NCBI GenBank assembly: GCA_937901185.1
Contig: CALCHR010000133.1
Coordinates: 1 to 17,040, forward strand
Length of the DNA: 17,040 bases
Reading direction: 5' to 3'
Source: an uncultured Bacteroidales bacterium
GTDB taxonomy: Bacteria > Bacteroidota > Bacteroidia > Bacteroidales > Bacteroidaceae
Numbering within the stretch: the stretch's first letter is position 1; the number at the start of each line of letters is the position of its first letter. Made by a program: the position numbers and the translations under genes. The notes under the pieces were generated by a model. That model was given only the letters and a program-made list of their open reading frames with translations. It had not been told where the DNA came from and searched no databases. This document shows positions 8,863 to 16,808 of the stretch, one piece after another.

Positions 8863-9426
8863 CTATACTTTCTCTACCAAAACGGTATGGTTGTCGAGCA
8901 GCTCGACGATGCGCACTTTCTCTCCGGTGGCAAGGCGGTCGCCCTCGGTCAAGGCTCGAAACTCATGCACCGAACCTTTCAAGCTGAACTGCACCATTCC
9001 GGTGCCACTCTTGCCGGCGGGGATGGTGAGGTAAACATCGGCCAAAAGGCCCACGCTGTCTTTCGGGTCGTAATTGCCTTCACTCTGGAGCTTCAGCATC
9101 TGCTTAAAGAGGAAGAGGAAGATAACCACCATGAGCACGCCCACAAGGAAGGCCACGACGCCCAGCAAGATGCGGTTTTCTATCACATTCCAAAGGCTCA
9201 CTCCGGCCCAACCGAAACCGAGGAAGAAGTTGATTACATTCTTCACCGTGAAGAGCGAGAAACCGCCGCCCAGGTCGAGCGTGTCGGAATCGAAATCAAC
9301 ATCGTCAATACCTACAAGCATCAACACAAACTGTACTGCAAAGAACAGCGAAGCGGCGATGGCGCACACCCAAAACACTTGTTGAAGCAGTTCCATAGAA
9401 CCAAACCAAACAGAAAGATCTTCCAT
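8863..9426 (-). CDS. NfeD-like membrane protein (short, YuaF type), 187 aa
   Basis: Short NfeD proteins are partners of flotillins; in Bacillus, YuaF is encoded beside YuaG. This one shows an N-terminal hydrophobic segment (14-38), an acidic stretch (DDVDFDSD, 41-48), two further hydrophobic segments (58-80 and 84-110), and a C-terminal soluble beta-rich domain (about 118-187) compatible with the NfeD OB fold (VGLLADVYLTIPAG, EGDRLATGEKVRIVE). It lacks the N-terminal ClpP-like serine-protease domain of long NfeD proteins. AAGGA lies about 6-10 nt upstream of the ATG, one of the few Shine-Dalgarno-like sites in the window. It is probably the first gene of a two-gene operon. Confidence 0.88.
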   Translation of the reverse strand: MEDLSVWFGSMELLQQVFWVCAIAASLFFAVQFVLMLVGIDDVDFDSDTLDLGGGFSLFTVKNVINFFLGFGWAGVSLWNVIENRILLGVVAFLVGVLMVVIFLFLFKQMLKLQSEGNYDPKDSVGLLADVYLTIPAGKSGTGMVQFSLKGSVHEFRALTEGDRLATGEKVRIVELLDNHTVLVEKV

Positions 9427-9509
9427 AATTTCCTTATTACTTTATTATATTATATAATGTGTCAGCGCAGCCTGCAAGCTTCTCAAAGAAACCACGGTCT
9501 TGCTTTCCA

Positions 9510-9538
9510 CAAATTTATTAAAAAAATCGCAGTCGAAA
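9510..9538 (-). promoter_or_regulatory. Putative promoter of the NfeD-flotillin operon
   Basis: On the minus strand, TAAATTTG at 9510-9517 is an exact fit to TAnnTTTG. A weak -33 (TTTC, 9535-9538) lies 17 bp upstream, inside the hairpin of the preceding terminator. The predicted start near 9503 gives a leader of about 75 nt. The spacing is slightly short, so confidence is moderate. Confidence 0.45.
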
Positions 9539-9550
9539 GGCTTTCACCGC
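9520..9550 (-). terminator. Rho-independent terminator ending the membrane/DUF2059 cluster
   Basis: On the minus strand GCGGT+GAAA pairs with TTTC+ACTGC (9542-9550 against 9529-9538, with one bulged base at 9534) around a GCC loop. It is followed by seven T residues (9520-9526). It lies 12 nt after the stop of the 203-aa membrane protein gene and directly precedes the putative NfeD promoter. Confidence 0.75.
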
Positions 9551-9562
9551 AAAAATATGCAT

Positions 9563-10174
9563 TTATTTTACATACGAACCTGTGCTCTCCTGTTTTTCTA
9601 TCCTATCGTCTCCTAAATCCTGGCCCGTCTCTGCGCAATAGGCCACATGCGCCACGGCGCTTTTGAAGTAGTAATATAAAACTATATCACCCATTACCAG
9701 AAACCAAAATAAAAAATCACACATGGCAGGCTTCAAAGGAATGACTGCAATAAAGAATTTGAGCAGCAGCAGTTGCAAGAAACTGAGCACTACCATTCCA
9801 AGGACTGCGCATATCTGAATCCAGGCAAATACCTCATAGTATTTGGAGGCTATCTTCTCGCCCGTTTTCTGTACAGCCTCTTTCTCCCAATCCGGATTGT
9901 CCTTATTGTAAAAGGAAATCAGAAAATCTCTGAAAGAAGATTCGAATCTACCTCCGAGATTAGAGAACCAAGAGGATGCGGCTATTATCAAGGAGGTGAT
10001 GATTAAACCCTTTAGGCCGGAATTCAATACAAGCTCTCCGAAGGATTCTTTGTGTCTACCCAAACTTAAGATTGCAGCAAACAAGAAAGGGATAGTAATG
10101 CAATACCATTTTATATCGGAGTGGTGCTTAAAATCCCGGCGCACGTGGGCGATGATTTCTTTAGGTTGCAACAT
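9563..10174 (-). CDS. Small four-TM membrane protein of unknown function (cluster paralogue 1), 203 aa
   Basis: I do not recognise a named family. Four hydrophobic segments are visible at about 22-38, 51-71, 115-145 and 150-170. An N-terminal amphipathic stretch begins MLQPKEI, and a charged loop of about 40 residues between TM2 and TM3 (roughly 72-114) is presumably cytoplasmic. The tail is polar and acidic. The plan matches the 205-aa and 218-aa proteins further up the cluster. The start and leader are nearly identical in DNA to those of the 205-aa gene, which begins MLQAKEI, so the two are probably old duplicates. It is the last gene of the cluster, 72 bp after the 279-aa DUF2059-like gene and 12 nt before a terminator. 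A membrane location is well supported; the role is unknown. Confidence 0.8.
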   Translation of the reverse strand: MLQPKEIIAHVRRDFKHHSDIKWYCITIPFLFAAILSLGRHKESFGELVLNSGLKGLIITSLIIAASSWFSNLGGRFESSFRDFLISFYNKDNPDWEKEAVQKTGEKIASKYYEVFAWIQICAVLGMVVLSFLQLLLLKFFIAVIPLKPAMCDFLFWFLVMGDIVLYYYFKSAVAHVAYCAETGQDLGDDRIEKQESTGSYVK

Positions 10175-10206
10175 AGTTTTATTATCTGATGTAGTAAAAA
10201 GATGAG
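10155..10206. repeat. 52-bp leader/start repeat, copy 1 (partner at 15787-15838)
   Basis: This stretch covers the first codons and upstream leader of the 203-aa gene. It aligns without gaps to 15787-15838 with about 6 mismatches by hand count. It includes the shared TCTGATGTA and TAAAAAGAT blocks just before the ATG. The coding regions beyond it have diverged strongly. Confidence 0.8.
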
Positions 10207-10246
10207 TGGAGCAGTTCCTTATCGAGAGATTCTTCAGCCACAGAGT

Positions 10247-11086
10247 TTACTGTTTCGTTCCTACCCAGCCTACGAACTCCTGCACCAACTTCTGACCCAG
10301 GTTTAAGGCGTCCTTTGTGAGTGCGGCGTTACCCTTGTTCATATTCTGACCGGCGGGTGTCTTCATCACGCCCACAAAGAAGTTGAGGTCGGCCTCTGTC
10401 ACTTCGGGATAGAAGGCGTTCAGGCTAAACACCTTCATATTCTTAGTCAAGAACTGGCTGACGGCATTCAACATCTTCCTTACCTCCAGTTTCTGACTCT
10501 CATTCTGAGCTTGCGCCATCAGCATAGGCTCTAACGAAGACAGAGCGGAGGCTACGCTGCCTTCAACATTAGAGACGAGGTAATACTCCTCAAACTTCTG
10601 CTGATAGACGGCGCTGCAAGCCTCGGGCTGCAGTTCGTTTACCTGCTGTCCTTGGAGGATGGCCATCAAAGAGTTTTGCATAAAGGCCTGTGCCTCGGGC
10701 GAAGACATGGCAGCCGAAGCTTTGCCGATGTGGGCCATCGCCGTTTTTCCCTTCGGTGTCTTAAACTGGGAGAGCAGGCTGTTAATGTCGGCCTCGCTCA
10801 ACACACCTTGGTAGTAGGGAGTAGCCACCTTTGCCAAGTCGTTCAGGAACTGGGTGCGGAAGTACTCGTCGCTCAAAGCTTTGGCTTGCTCGCCGCTAAC
10901 GCCGCCGGCCTGCAACATCTTAGCATAAGCATCTCGCTGTTGGTTTAGGTCCATGCCGGACATGGTGGAGTTCACTTCAAACAACTCCTTCAACTTGCTT
11001 TGGTAGCTGGTTTGTGCCTGCAAAGCTGTGGTGCACACCAACACAAGCACCATCAACAGGCTCTTCATAGAATTTCTTGTTTTCAT
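10247..11086 (-). CDS. Secreted DUF2059-like protein with two repeats, 279 aa
   Basis: Probably a periplasmic or exported protein of unknown function. A signal peptide is clear (MKTRNSMKSLLMVLVLV, cut near LQA-Q at residue 24); a second Met at residue 7 is an alternative start. The mature part is helical, with two segments of DUF2059 character: about 85-125 (PYYQGVLSEADINSL, then KTPKGKTAM) and about 220-265 (FYPEVTEADLNFF, then KTPAGQNMN). Each has the family's pattern of an acidic-led helix followed by a P-x-G turn. The same two-repeat plan occurs at the N-terminus of the adjacent 1,099-aa protein (compare DEYFRTQFLND here with DKYVGEQFEKD there), so they are likely paralogues. The gene starts 36 bp after that gene's stop and precedes a membrane protein gene by 72 bp. 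It is visibly more GC-rich than its cluster neighbours. Confidence 0.78.
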   Translation of the reverse strand: MKTRNSMKSLLMVLVLVCTTALQAQTSYQSKLKELFEVNSTMSGMDLNQQRDAYAKMLQAGGVSGEQAKALSDEYFRTQFLNDLAKVATPYYQGVLSEADINSLLSQFKTPKGKTAMAHIGKASAAMSSPEAQAFMQNSLMAILQGQQVNELQPEACSAVYQQKFEEYYLVSNVEGSVASALSSLEPMLMAQAQNESQKLEVRKMLNAVSQFLTKNMKVFSLNAFYPEVTEADLNFFVGVMKTPAGQNMNKGNAALTKDALNLGQKLVQEFVGWVGTKQ

Positions 11087-11122
11087 AATACGTTTATTTA
11101 TATATTAAACTAAGTTTAAGAA

Positions 11123-14100
11123 CTATTTAAGCGGAGCCTTTTTCCAATCGCGAGCCATTGCATTCGCCTTATAGATAATCAGAGCCGGATGGTAGGATGG
11201 TCTGACAAATTTACTACTCAGTTCATCCTGCAATTTCCTTTTGGCTGCTACCGCCTCCTGGCTAAGTCCGTCATGGATATTTAACCTTGGATACTCGTCC
11301 ACCTTCCAAAGCTCAATAGCCTTATCCTTCAGTCCGCAATGGAAATAGATGTCGCCGGCATGGTCAAGCTCTTCAGATGTTATTTCCATCTCTATTACCT
11401 TGTCTATATAAATTTTGGCAAAGTCATATTTTCCTTGCTGGAAAAGAGCCCAAGCATGAGTGTCAAGATAGGCGGCATTATCCGGCTTAACCTCTATCGC
11501 CTTACGGCTCATACTCTCAGCTTTCTCCAAGTCCTCTCGATTGCAAGCCAAGAGATAGGCATAGCTGTTCAGACACAACACATCTTCCGGATTGTACTGC
11601 AGCGACAAGTCATACGCCCTATAAGCGGCATCTTTGTCCTTGTCTCCGAAATACTGGGCATAGTCGTAGAAGAGTTCGGCTATAGCAGTCTTGGAAGATT
11701 TACTATTTAGGTTCATCTTCTCCGTCCAATTCTTGGTCTTGATAAAAATCAAGAAGGTCTTGTTCTGGTAGCCTACCTTTCTCATTACCTCTTCTACATC
11801 TTTTTTCTCAAATCCCAACAGAGCAAAAATCTGTTTATTGGTTAGCGCGTCGACTTGTACAGAATCTCGGTGAAGAATTTTATGGTAGTCGCCATCAACC
11901 ATTACGAGCACTTCATCTGCATTCCACTCTTCCGGAATACCATTATACTTTATATGCTCCCAACCCAGTCCTAAAAATTCTGCCACTTGCTTTCTATCAT
12001 TGAGTTCCCAAGAAGCCAATGCCTTGTAGAAATAGAACGCCGGCCTTTTGCTCGCATGGATGAAAGAATTGAGAGCTTTATCACAGTATTTGAGCAACTC
12101 ATTGTAGCGCTTGTTCTTCCAGTAATAGGGCAATAGCTTTGTACTATACTCGGCTTCCAATAGTCCTATTCCTTTCTGCACATCCTTTTCTACACCTTTA
12201 CCATAAAGATAAGCCTCGCCTATCAAATCTTCAACTTTTACCCCTGAGAGTTCTACTGTTTTTTCTAACCACTTAAAAGCCTCCTTTGGATCAGCCTGGC
12301 AACCTATTCCTTTATCGTAACAATCATATAAGTGAGCGCAGGCAGACGAGGAACCATTATTGGCCGCCAAGGTAAACCATTTTATGGCTTCCGGTTTATT
12401 AGCAGGAACACCAATGCCTTCAAAATAAACTTTACCTAATTGGTATTGGTATTCTGGATTTCCAGTCTCAGCCAACTCTTGGATGATACGAACACCCTCT
12501 TCGGGGTCGGAAGCCAGTTCCGGTCTATGCAACATCAACTCAGAATAGAACAACTTGAGGTCATCGCTACAGTCTTTTACTACTGAGCGTACCCAAGCCA
12601 AAGCCGCTTGATAATCCTTAGAAGATACACAGGGATTAAAAAGCAATTCGCAGAGGAACTCGTAATGCACAAAGTATTGCGGAGTGTGTGACTGCTCTTT
12701 TGAGAAATATTTACCATTGATTTTCATCATGGGCAACAAGGTACGTAACTCTTCTGTCGAATCATTCAAGAGTTCCGGATGCTGCTTTATGGTATAAATC
12801 CAATGAGTCAAAGCATTTGCTTTCTTGTGTCTCTCAAAAAGTGAAGCATCTGCTGCAACTTTTTTGAAAAAATCTGCACAGTCTTTCGGGTCGTCGTGAT
12901 TGGCAAAGAGCAAAGGAAAAGCATTTTCTACTCCTTGTTCTACAGCTTTTTTAAGCCATTCTATGGCCTTCTTTTTATCGGGTTCCGTACCATAGCCGAC
13001 CAGATAGCAATAGCCCAAATTGTTTTGTGCCAAGTCACTTCCTTTTTCTGCAGCAACGGAATACCAATAGAAAGCCTTCGCTGCATCTTCTTTGCAGCCA
13101 AAAGCATTCTGATAGCACCAGCCTAAATTACAAGTAGCTGTGAGGTGGCCGGCTTCAGCTGCCCTTTCATACCACTTTACCGCTTCTACAGAATCGATAG
13201 GAGTACCAATACCCTTTGCATGATTCCATGCCATCATAAAGAGAAGTTCTCCATCGTTGCTCAACTCAGCGCCTCGTTGGGTCCATTGAGTTGCTTTCAC
13301 TTGGTCAACTTGCACTCCTACTCCATTCCTATAAGCATTCACCAATTTCTTGATAGCCTCGAGATGATTCTGGTTAGCTGCTTTCTCCCAGAGTTGGAAT
13401 GCCTTGACGTGATAAGCTGATGTTCCGGAGAACGACTGATACTCTCCTTTATCAGATTTATACCTCTTGCTATACTCATAATCTTCTTCGGCTCCTTTCT
13501 TAGAATAATAGTTTCCCAAATCATACAAGGCTTCGGGATTATCCTTTTGCTCTTCTAATTTCTCCTGAGCTTCCTTGCAAATTTCTTCATCGAACCATGC
13601 CTCAAATCTCTCATCCAATTGCCTACTTATTTTCATTGCCCCCGACAAAGATTCCAGCATCTTAGCAGAGAAGCGAACCGATACCGGAGCGCGCTGTACC
13701 TCTATCATAATGTCCAAATCATGCTCGGTAAATACCTCTACAAAAAATTGCTGCATTACATTTTTCCACACATCTACAAGATACACCGTAAACCCGGCCC
13801 ATTGTTCGTCCGTAATTTTTTCCTTCTGTTCTCCGGATACAAGTTCCCAAGAAAACATAATAGCCATTAACGTACCGGCTGCAAGCATTTCCGCCACTGG
13901 AGAAACCAAGGTATCACACTTCACTCTGTAACTCTCGCTACATTCTACCGGGGGCAGAGGCTTGTAAGGCTTATTCTCCAGCAAACAGGATATCGCCTCT
14001 TTTGAAGATGTTTTTAGCACATCGCTATCCTTGAACTTCTTGGCGACGGACTGTATATTCTCTTCCAACTTCTGTTTCAACATCTTAAACTCTTCGCTAC

Positions 14101-14422
14101 TATACAGCTGCGTAAGCGTGTCGAGTTCTTCTGCTGTAACAATATCCTTATAGAAAGGCACATACAGTTCCTTCATATCTTTCTCAAACTGCTCTCCGAC
14201 ATATTTGTCTATCCATACTTTTGCCGCCTCTCCTTCCAGTCCGCGCTTACTCAGTATTTTCCCAAAAGACTTTAGCTCCGTTTTGTGACCATCGTAAGTC
14301 TTTAAGTAGGTCATCAACTTTGCCCCGTACACTTCGTCTTCCGTTTGCGCTGCGGCGTTCAGTCCGCACATCATGACCGCCACGAGCAGCCAGCATTTCA
14401 GGTTTTCTAAGAATTTCTTCAT
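11123..14422 (-). CDS. Secreted DUF2059-like + Sel1-repeat + TPR protein, 1,099 aa
   Basis: Likely an exported scaffold or adaptor; the function is unknown. Signal peptide 1-25 (MKKFLENLKCWLLVAV, cut near AAA-Q). Two DUF2059-like segments lie at about 85-125 (YVPFYKDIVTAEEL) and 220-275 (FFVEVFTEHDLDIM). Sel1-like repeats follow in two blocks, about 295-500 and 655-760, with units such as GVGVQVDQVKATQW, GIGTPIDSVEAVKWYERAA, GYGTEPDKKKAIEWLKKA and GIGVPANKPEAIKWFTLAA. C-terminal TPRs lie at about 912-1040 (AIEVKPDNAAYLDTHAWALF, then GKYDFAKIYIDKVI), a style common in Bacteroidota TPR proteins. The frame is open 16 codons upstream, but this Met was chosen because it begins a proper signal peptide. 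Residues 218-275 are encoded by DNA about 90% identical to the partial gene at the right edge, suggesting fusion or duplication. No lipobox is seen. Confidence 0.88.
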   Translation of the reverse strand: MKKFLENLKCWLLVAVMMCGLNAAAQTEDEVYGAKLMTYLKTYDGHKTELKSFGKILSKRGLEGEAAKVWIDKYVGEQFEKDMKELYVPFYKDIVTAEELDTLTQLYSSEEFKMLKQKLEENIQSVAKKFKDSDVLKTSSKEAISCLLENKPYKPLPPVECSESYRVKCDTLVSPVAEMLAAGTLMAIMFSWELVSGEQKEKITDEQWAGFTVYLVDVWKNVMQQFFVEVFTEHDLDIMIEVQRAPVSVRFSAKMLESLSGAMKISRQLDERFEAWFDEEICKEAQEKLEEQKDNPEALYDLGNYYSKKGAEEDYEYSKRYKSDKGEYQSFSGTSAYHVKAFQLWEKAANQNHLEAIKKLVNAYRNGVGVQVDQVKATQWTQRGAELSNDGELLFMMAWNHAKGIGTPIDSVEAVKWYERAAEAGHLTATCNLGWCYQNAFGCKEDAAKAFYWYSVAAEKGSDLAQNNLGYCYLVGYGTEPDKKKAIEWLKKAVEQGVENAFPLLFANHDDPKDCADFFKKVAADASLFERHKKANALTHWIYTIKQHPELLNDSTEELRTLLPMMKINGKYFSKEQSHTPQYFVHYEFLCELLFNPCVSSKDYQAALAWVRSVVKDCSDDLKLFYSELMLHRPELASDPEEGVRIIQELAETGNPEYQYQLGKVYFEGIGVPANKPEAIKWFTLAANNGSSSACAHLYDCYDKGIGCQADPKEAFKWLEKTVELSGVKVEDLIGEAYLYGKGVEKDVQKGIGLLEAEYSTKLLPYYWKNKRYNELLKYCDKALNSFIHASKRPAFYFYKALASWELNDRKQVAEFLGLGWEHIKYNGIPEEWNADEVLVMVDGDYHKILHRDSVQVDALTNKQIFALLGFEKKDVEEVMRKVGYQNKTFLIFIKTKNWTEKMNLNSKSSKTAIAELFYDYAQYFGDKDKDAAYRAYDLSLQYNPEDVLCLNSYAYLLACNREDLEKAESMSRKAIEVKPDNAAYLDTHAWALFQQGKYDFAKIYIDKVIEMEITSEELDHAGDIYFHCGLKDKAIELWKVDEYPRLNIHDGLSQEAVAAKRKLQDELSSKFVRPSYHPALIIYKANAMARDWKKAPLK
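13595..13772. repeat. Direct repeat, copy 1, inside the DUF2059-Sel1-TPR gene (partner at 16863-17040)
   Basis: This 178-bp segment aligns without gaps to 16863-17040 at an offset of 3,268 bp, with 17 mismatches by hand count (about 90% identity). The 55 bp from 13718 to 13772 are identical to 16986-17040. It encodes the second DUF2059-like segment of the 1,099-aa protein. The similarity may continue past the window edge. Confidence 0.9.
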
Positions 14423-14500
14423 ACTGTTTATAATAATTAAGGAAGCACCTAGCCTCTCTTTATACTTCATATCCTCACAACTAAGGATTGTCTTTATTTA

Positions 14501-15157
14501 TTATTCCTCTACCTTATTGGTTGCCTCTGAACCTTTCTTCTTTCCTTCCTTATCTGCATAGAGAAAGTCGAAGATGTCTTGCAGCTCGATTTTTAGGTCT
14601 TCATAGAAAACCAAGATGAGGGTGTTGTAGGCACGAAGGAGGATGTACAAGTTTATTGTCGCCAAGAAAAAAGAAACTCCAAGGAAAAGAAGCATATCCA
14701 TATTACAAAAGTTGGTCACCACGGCCAACAATACCATCTCCAGTACCATTACGACTACAAACAGAGCTGCGAGCGCCGAGTATGGATAGAGGAAGCGCTG
14801 CGTATGGTCGAGCATCATATCTTCGCTTAGAGATTCCAACTCTGAACGCCTCAGCTTGGGGTGGTCTTTCTTTAGAACTTCTATTAAAATATTCTTTATC
14901 TTAGAAACACCGATAGTTAGTTGATAAAAATTTATAACGGCTATCACGAGAGGAGAACTAAAAAATAATACCTGCAGCCCAATCGGGGTGTCTATAGGCA
15001 TAAGCAGTTCACCATCAAAAATGAATACGGATACGATAGGTAAAGCAACAGAAAGTATTGCCATTACCGCTATCTCCATTGTCATAACTAAATGAAACTT
15101 TGGACCTTTACCAAAATTCTGCCATACTTGTTTTAATATTTCTGTTGTAGATAACAT
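14501..15157 (-). CDS. Small four-TM membrane protein of unknown function (cluster paralogue 3), 218 aa
   Basis: No named family recognised. Hydrophobic segments lie at about 22-46, 60-82, 122-147 and 152-185. A charged loop separates TM2 and TM3 (about 85-121, including KKDHPKLRRSELESLSED). The C-terminal tail is highly charged with lysine and glutamate (KEGKKKGSEATNKVEE). Its start, MLSTTEI, and overall topology resemble the 203- and 205-aa proteins, but sequence identity is low, so paralogy is inferred from architecture and position. It starts 31 bp after the 205-aa gene and lies 78 bp before the DUF2059-Sel1-TPR start, in what looks like one transcription unit. The loop could bind a cytoplasmic partner; nothing in the sequence identifies one. 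Confidence 0.78.
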   Translation of the reverse strand: MLSTTEILKQVWQNFGKGPKFHLVMTMEIAVMAILSVALPIVSVFIFDGELLMPIDTPIGLQVLFFSSPLVIAVINFYQLTIGVSKIKNILIEVLKKDHPKLRRSELESLSEDMMLDHTQRFLYPYSALAALFVVVMVLEMVLLAVVTNFCNMDMLLFLGVSFFLATINLYILLRAYNTLILVFYEDLKIELQDIFDFLYADKEGKKKGSEATNKVEE

Positions 15158-15188
15158 AACTGATACAGTTATTATTTAATGAATATAT

Positions 15189-15806
15189 TTACTCTCCCTC
15201 TGCGGTAGCAGTATCTTCTCGTTCTGCCGAATAATCTGTGCAGATGACGTCAAACACATTATTCTCAAAAAAAGCAAAGACAAAAATAGCAAAAATACCT
15301 ACTACACCAAATAAAAGACCTACCCAGAGATAAGACAAACCAAAGAGGATATGCAATTCATACAGCAATTGAACAAACAAACCGCTAAACAAAGAACCTA
15401 CCAACATATTCACTAACCAATATCTTTGAATAAACTTTTTGTTTTTCTCAAAGCAGGCTTCAGACTCTTGCTCCAGTTCACCCTCTCCCAATTCGGGTAG
15501 TTCTCTACCTAAATGAGTGATAATGTTCCTTTTATATAGTGTTCTTTTCATAAGCCCAACACAGCAACTAGAGAGGAAAACAATAACCACCAATCCTAAT
15601 ATAACCCAAAGGTGGTATTCCACTATTCCTTCTCCAAGACCTCGATAGATATCCATAAACTCTTTATCACGAGATTCCTTCACACTAATAAATGCCAAAA
15701 CTGCTATCAGCAGCACTGTAAAGACAGCGATTGGAAAAAACCAGAGGAAAAATTTCCAATCTAGTTTCTTAGCCGCGCTTTGAAAAATTTCTTTAGCTTG
15801 CAACAT
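15189..15806 (-). CDS. Small four-TM membrane protein of unknown function (cluster paralogue 2), 205 aa
   Basis: No named family recognised. TM segments lie at about 18-42, 65-87, 130-150 and 155-180. Between TM2 and TM3 is a charged loop (KRTLYKRNIITHLGRELPEL and following, about 87-128). The tail is acidic (SAEREDTATAEGE). The frame is open 20 codons further upstream, but that would overlap the preceding gene's end. The start MLQAKEIF was chosen because it matches MLQPKEI of the 203-aa paralogue, and the leader DNA before both is nearly the same. The gene begins 28 bp after the 6-TM gene and ends 31 bp before the 218-aa gene. It is membrane-located with confidence; its role is unknown. Confidence 0.8.
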   Translation of the reverse strand: MLQAKEIFQSAAKKLDWKFFLWFFPIAVFTVLLIAVLAFISVKESRDKEFMDIYRGLGEGIVEYHLWVILGLVVIVFLSSCCVGLMKRTLYKRNIITHLGRELPELGEGELEQESEACFEKNKKFIQRYWLVNMLVGSLFSGLFVQLLYELHILFGLSYLWVGLLFGVVGIFAIFVFAFFENNVFDVICTDYSAEREDTATAEGE

Positions 15807-15838
15807 AACTTTATTTTCTGATGTAATAAAAAGATTAG
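15787..15838. repeat. 52-bp leader/start repeat, copy 2 (partner at 10155-10206)
   Basis: Covers the first codons and leader of the 205-aa gene and reaches the stop codon of the 6-TM gene (TAA complement at 15835-15837). In copy 1 the equivalent position reads GATGAG, so that stop is absent. The gap-free alignment offset is 5,632 bp, with about 6 mismatches in 52 by hand count. Confidence 0.8.
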
Positions 15839-16731
15839 CGGCCCTGTTCTTCTGCGGCAGGCTCATCGACGTATGTCTTCACATATTCTTCAGCCTCAGT
15901 TGCTTCTACGGGCAAATTCTTCTCATACTTGCTACTCAGATGTCCAAATTGGTAGACATCGATTACATAAATATATGCCAAACAAAAAACAGCAATCACA
16001 GAAGCGGAAATGTTCAAGAACAAACTACTATCAAGGATTACATTTACCCCTGCAAAAATAATAGCCAAGAAAACTACTACCAATAACAAAGCAAAATAGC
16101 ATGCCGCATAAAAACCTATAGTGCTCCACCAGTTGCCCTTCAATATTTTCCAAGCATACTTTACAGCCGAAGCAACTTCTGAATTTCTTTCGTACACTGA
16201 AACCTTAACAGCTCCCAGATTTATTACGATTCCAAGCAAGGCAAAGAGTACCACAAACGGAATGCTTAGTAAGCCAAAACTCAACCAGGTCTGTGGCTCA
16301 AGCAAAGAACTCGTAGAGACATCCATCACTCCTACACAGATAGCCAAATACACCACAAAGATAAAGACTAAAGGAAGTACGAGTGTCAAGCCGGTTAATA
16401 TACCATATACAATCTGTTCTAAAATTACAGAGCCAAATCTGCCGCCAGTATTTACTCCTTTCAAATCCTTATTGTCCTTAACGGCTGAACAGATGCTTAA
16501 CACCAAAGGGAATAATATTATTTTTGCTATATTTCCCAAGAAAGAAGACGCTGAGGGCAGACTATCCAGCCATACAAACAGCACAACGAACGGCACAGCA
16601 AAGCACGAGAGGGTCAGTTTGTTTCCCCACACAAAGGCGAAAGTGGCCTTCACGCGGCCCCAAAATGAGCGTTCTACAAAAGGCGTCCATGAGGGCGCTT
16701 GAAGATTCTTTTCTTGTTCCATTGTTTCCAT
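15835..16731 (-). CDS. Six-TM integral membrane protein, possibly GPDPase-membrane-domain-like, 298 aa
   Basis: The function is unknown. Hydrophobic segments are seen at about 36-56, 63-82, 104-134, 149-172, 202-230 and 237-262. The stretch SVYERNSEVASAVKYAWKIL followed by KGNWW (about 177-202), just before TM5, resembles the amphipathic signature of YciC/DUF975-like proteins and the membrane domain of glycerophosphodiester phosphodiesterases. I see no catalytic phosphodiesterase domain, so an enzyme role is not supported. The C-terminal tail is acidic (EATEAEEYVKTYVDEPAAEE). A second Met at residue 4 is an alternative start. It lies 77 bp after the partial DUF2059-like gene and 28 bp before the 205-aa gene, so it is probably in the same operon. 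The DNA is clearly AT-rich (about 32% GC in the line at 15961). Confidence 0.8.
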   Translation of the reverse strand: METMEQEKNLQAPSWTPFVERSFWGRVKATFAFVWGNKLTLSCFAVPFVVLFVWLDSLPSASSFLGNIAKIILFPLVLSICSAVKDNKDLKGVNTGGRFGSVILEQIVYGILTGLTLVLPLVFIFVVYLAICVGVMDVSTSSLLEPQTWLSFGLLSIPFVVLFALLGIVINLGAVKVSVYERNSEVASAVKYAWKILKGNWWSTIGFYAACYFALLLVVVFLAIIFAGVNVILDSSLFLNISASVIAVFCLAYIYVIDVYQFGHLSSKYEKNLPVEATEAEEYVKTYVDEPAAEEQGR

Positions 16732-16771
16732 AAGATTCTTATTATTATATTATATTATTCTATCTACTGAC

Positions 16772-16793
16772 AAACCCACAGCGATGAGGGTTT
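16772..16793 (-). other. Small hairpin between the partial DUF2059-like gene and the 6-TM gene
   Basis: AAACCC and GGGTTT (16772-16777 and 16788-16793) form a 6-bp stem with a 10-nt loop, 15 nt after the upstream stop codon. No T-run follows on the minus strand, so it is not a good intrinsic terminator. It may be an mRNA-processing or stability element, or chance. Confidence 0.3.
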
Positions 16794-16808
16794 TATAAGA
16801 AGTTGTGT

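Noticed and set aside
11105..11119. TTAAAC/GTTTAA dyad between the 1,099-aa and 279-aa genes as a terminator or operator
   Set aside because: The 6-bp AT-rich stem with a 3-nt loop is too weak and is not followed by a T-run. Such dyads are expected by chance in AT-rich gaps.
11123..14422. Lipoprotein signal at Cys19 of the DUF2059-Sel1-TPR protein
   Set aside because: The residues before the cysteine (VMM) do not fit a lipobox, which needs a small residue at -1. A standard signal-peptidase I site at AAA-Q follows.
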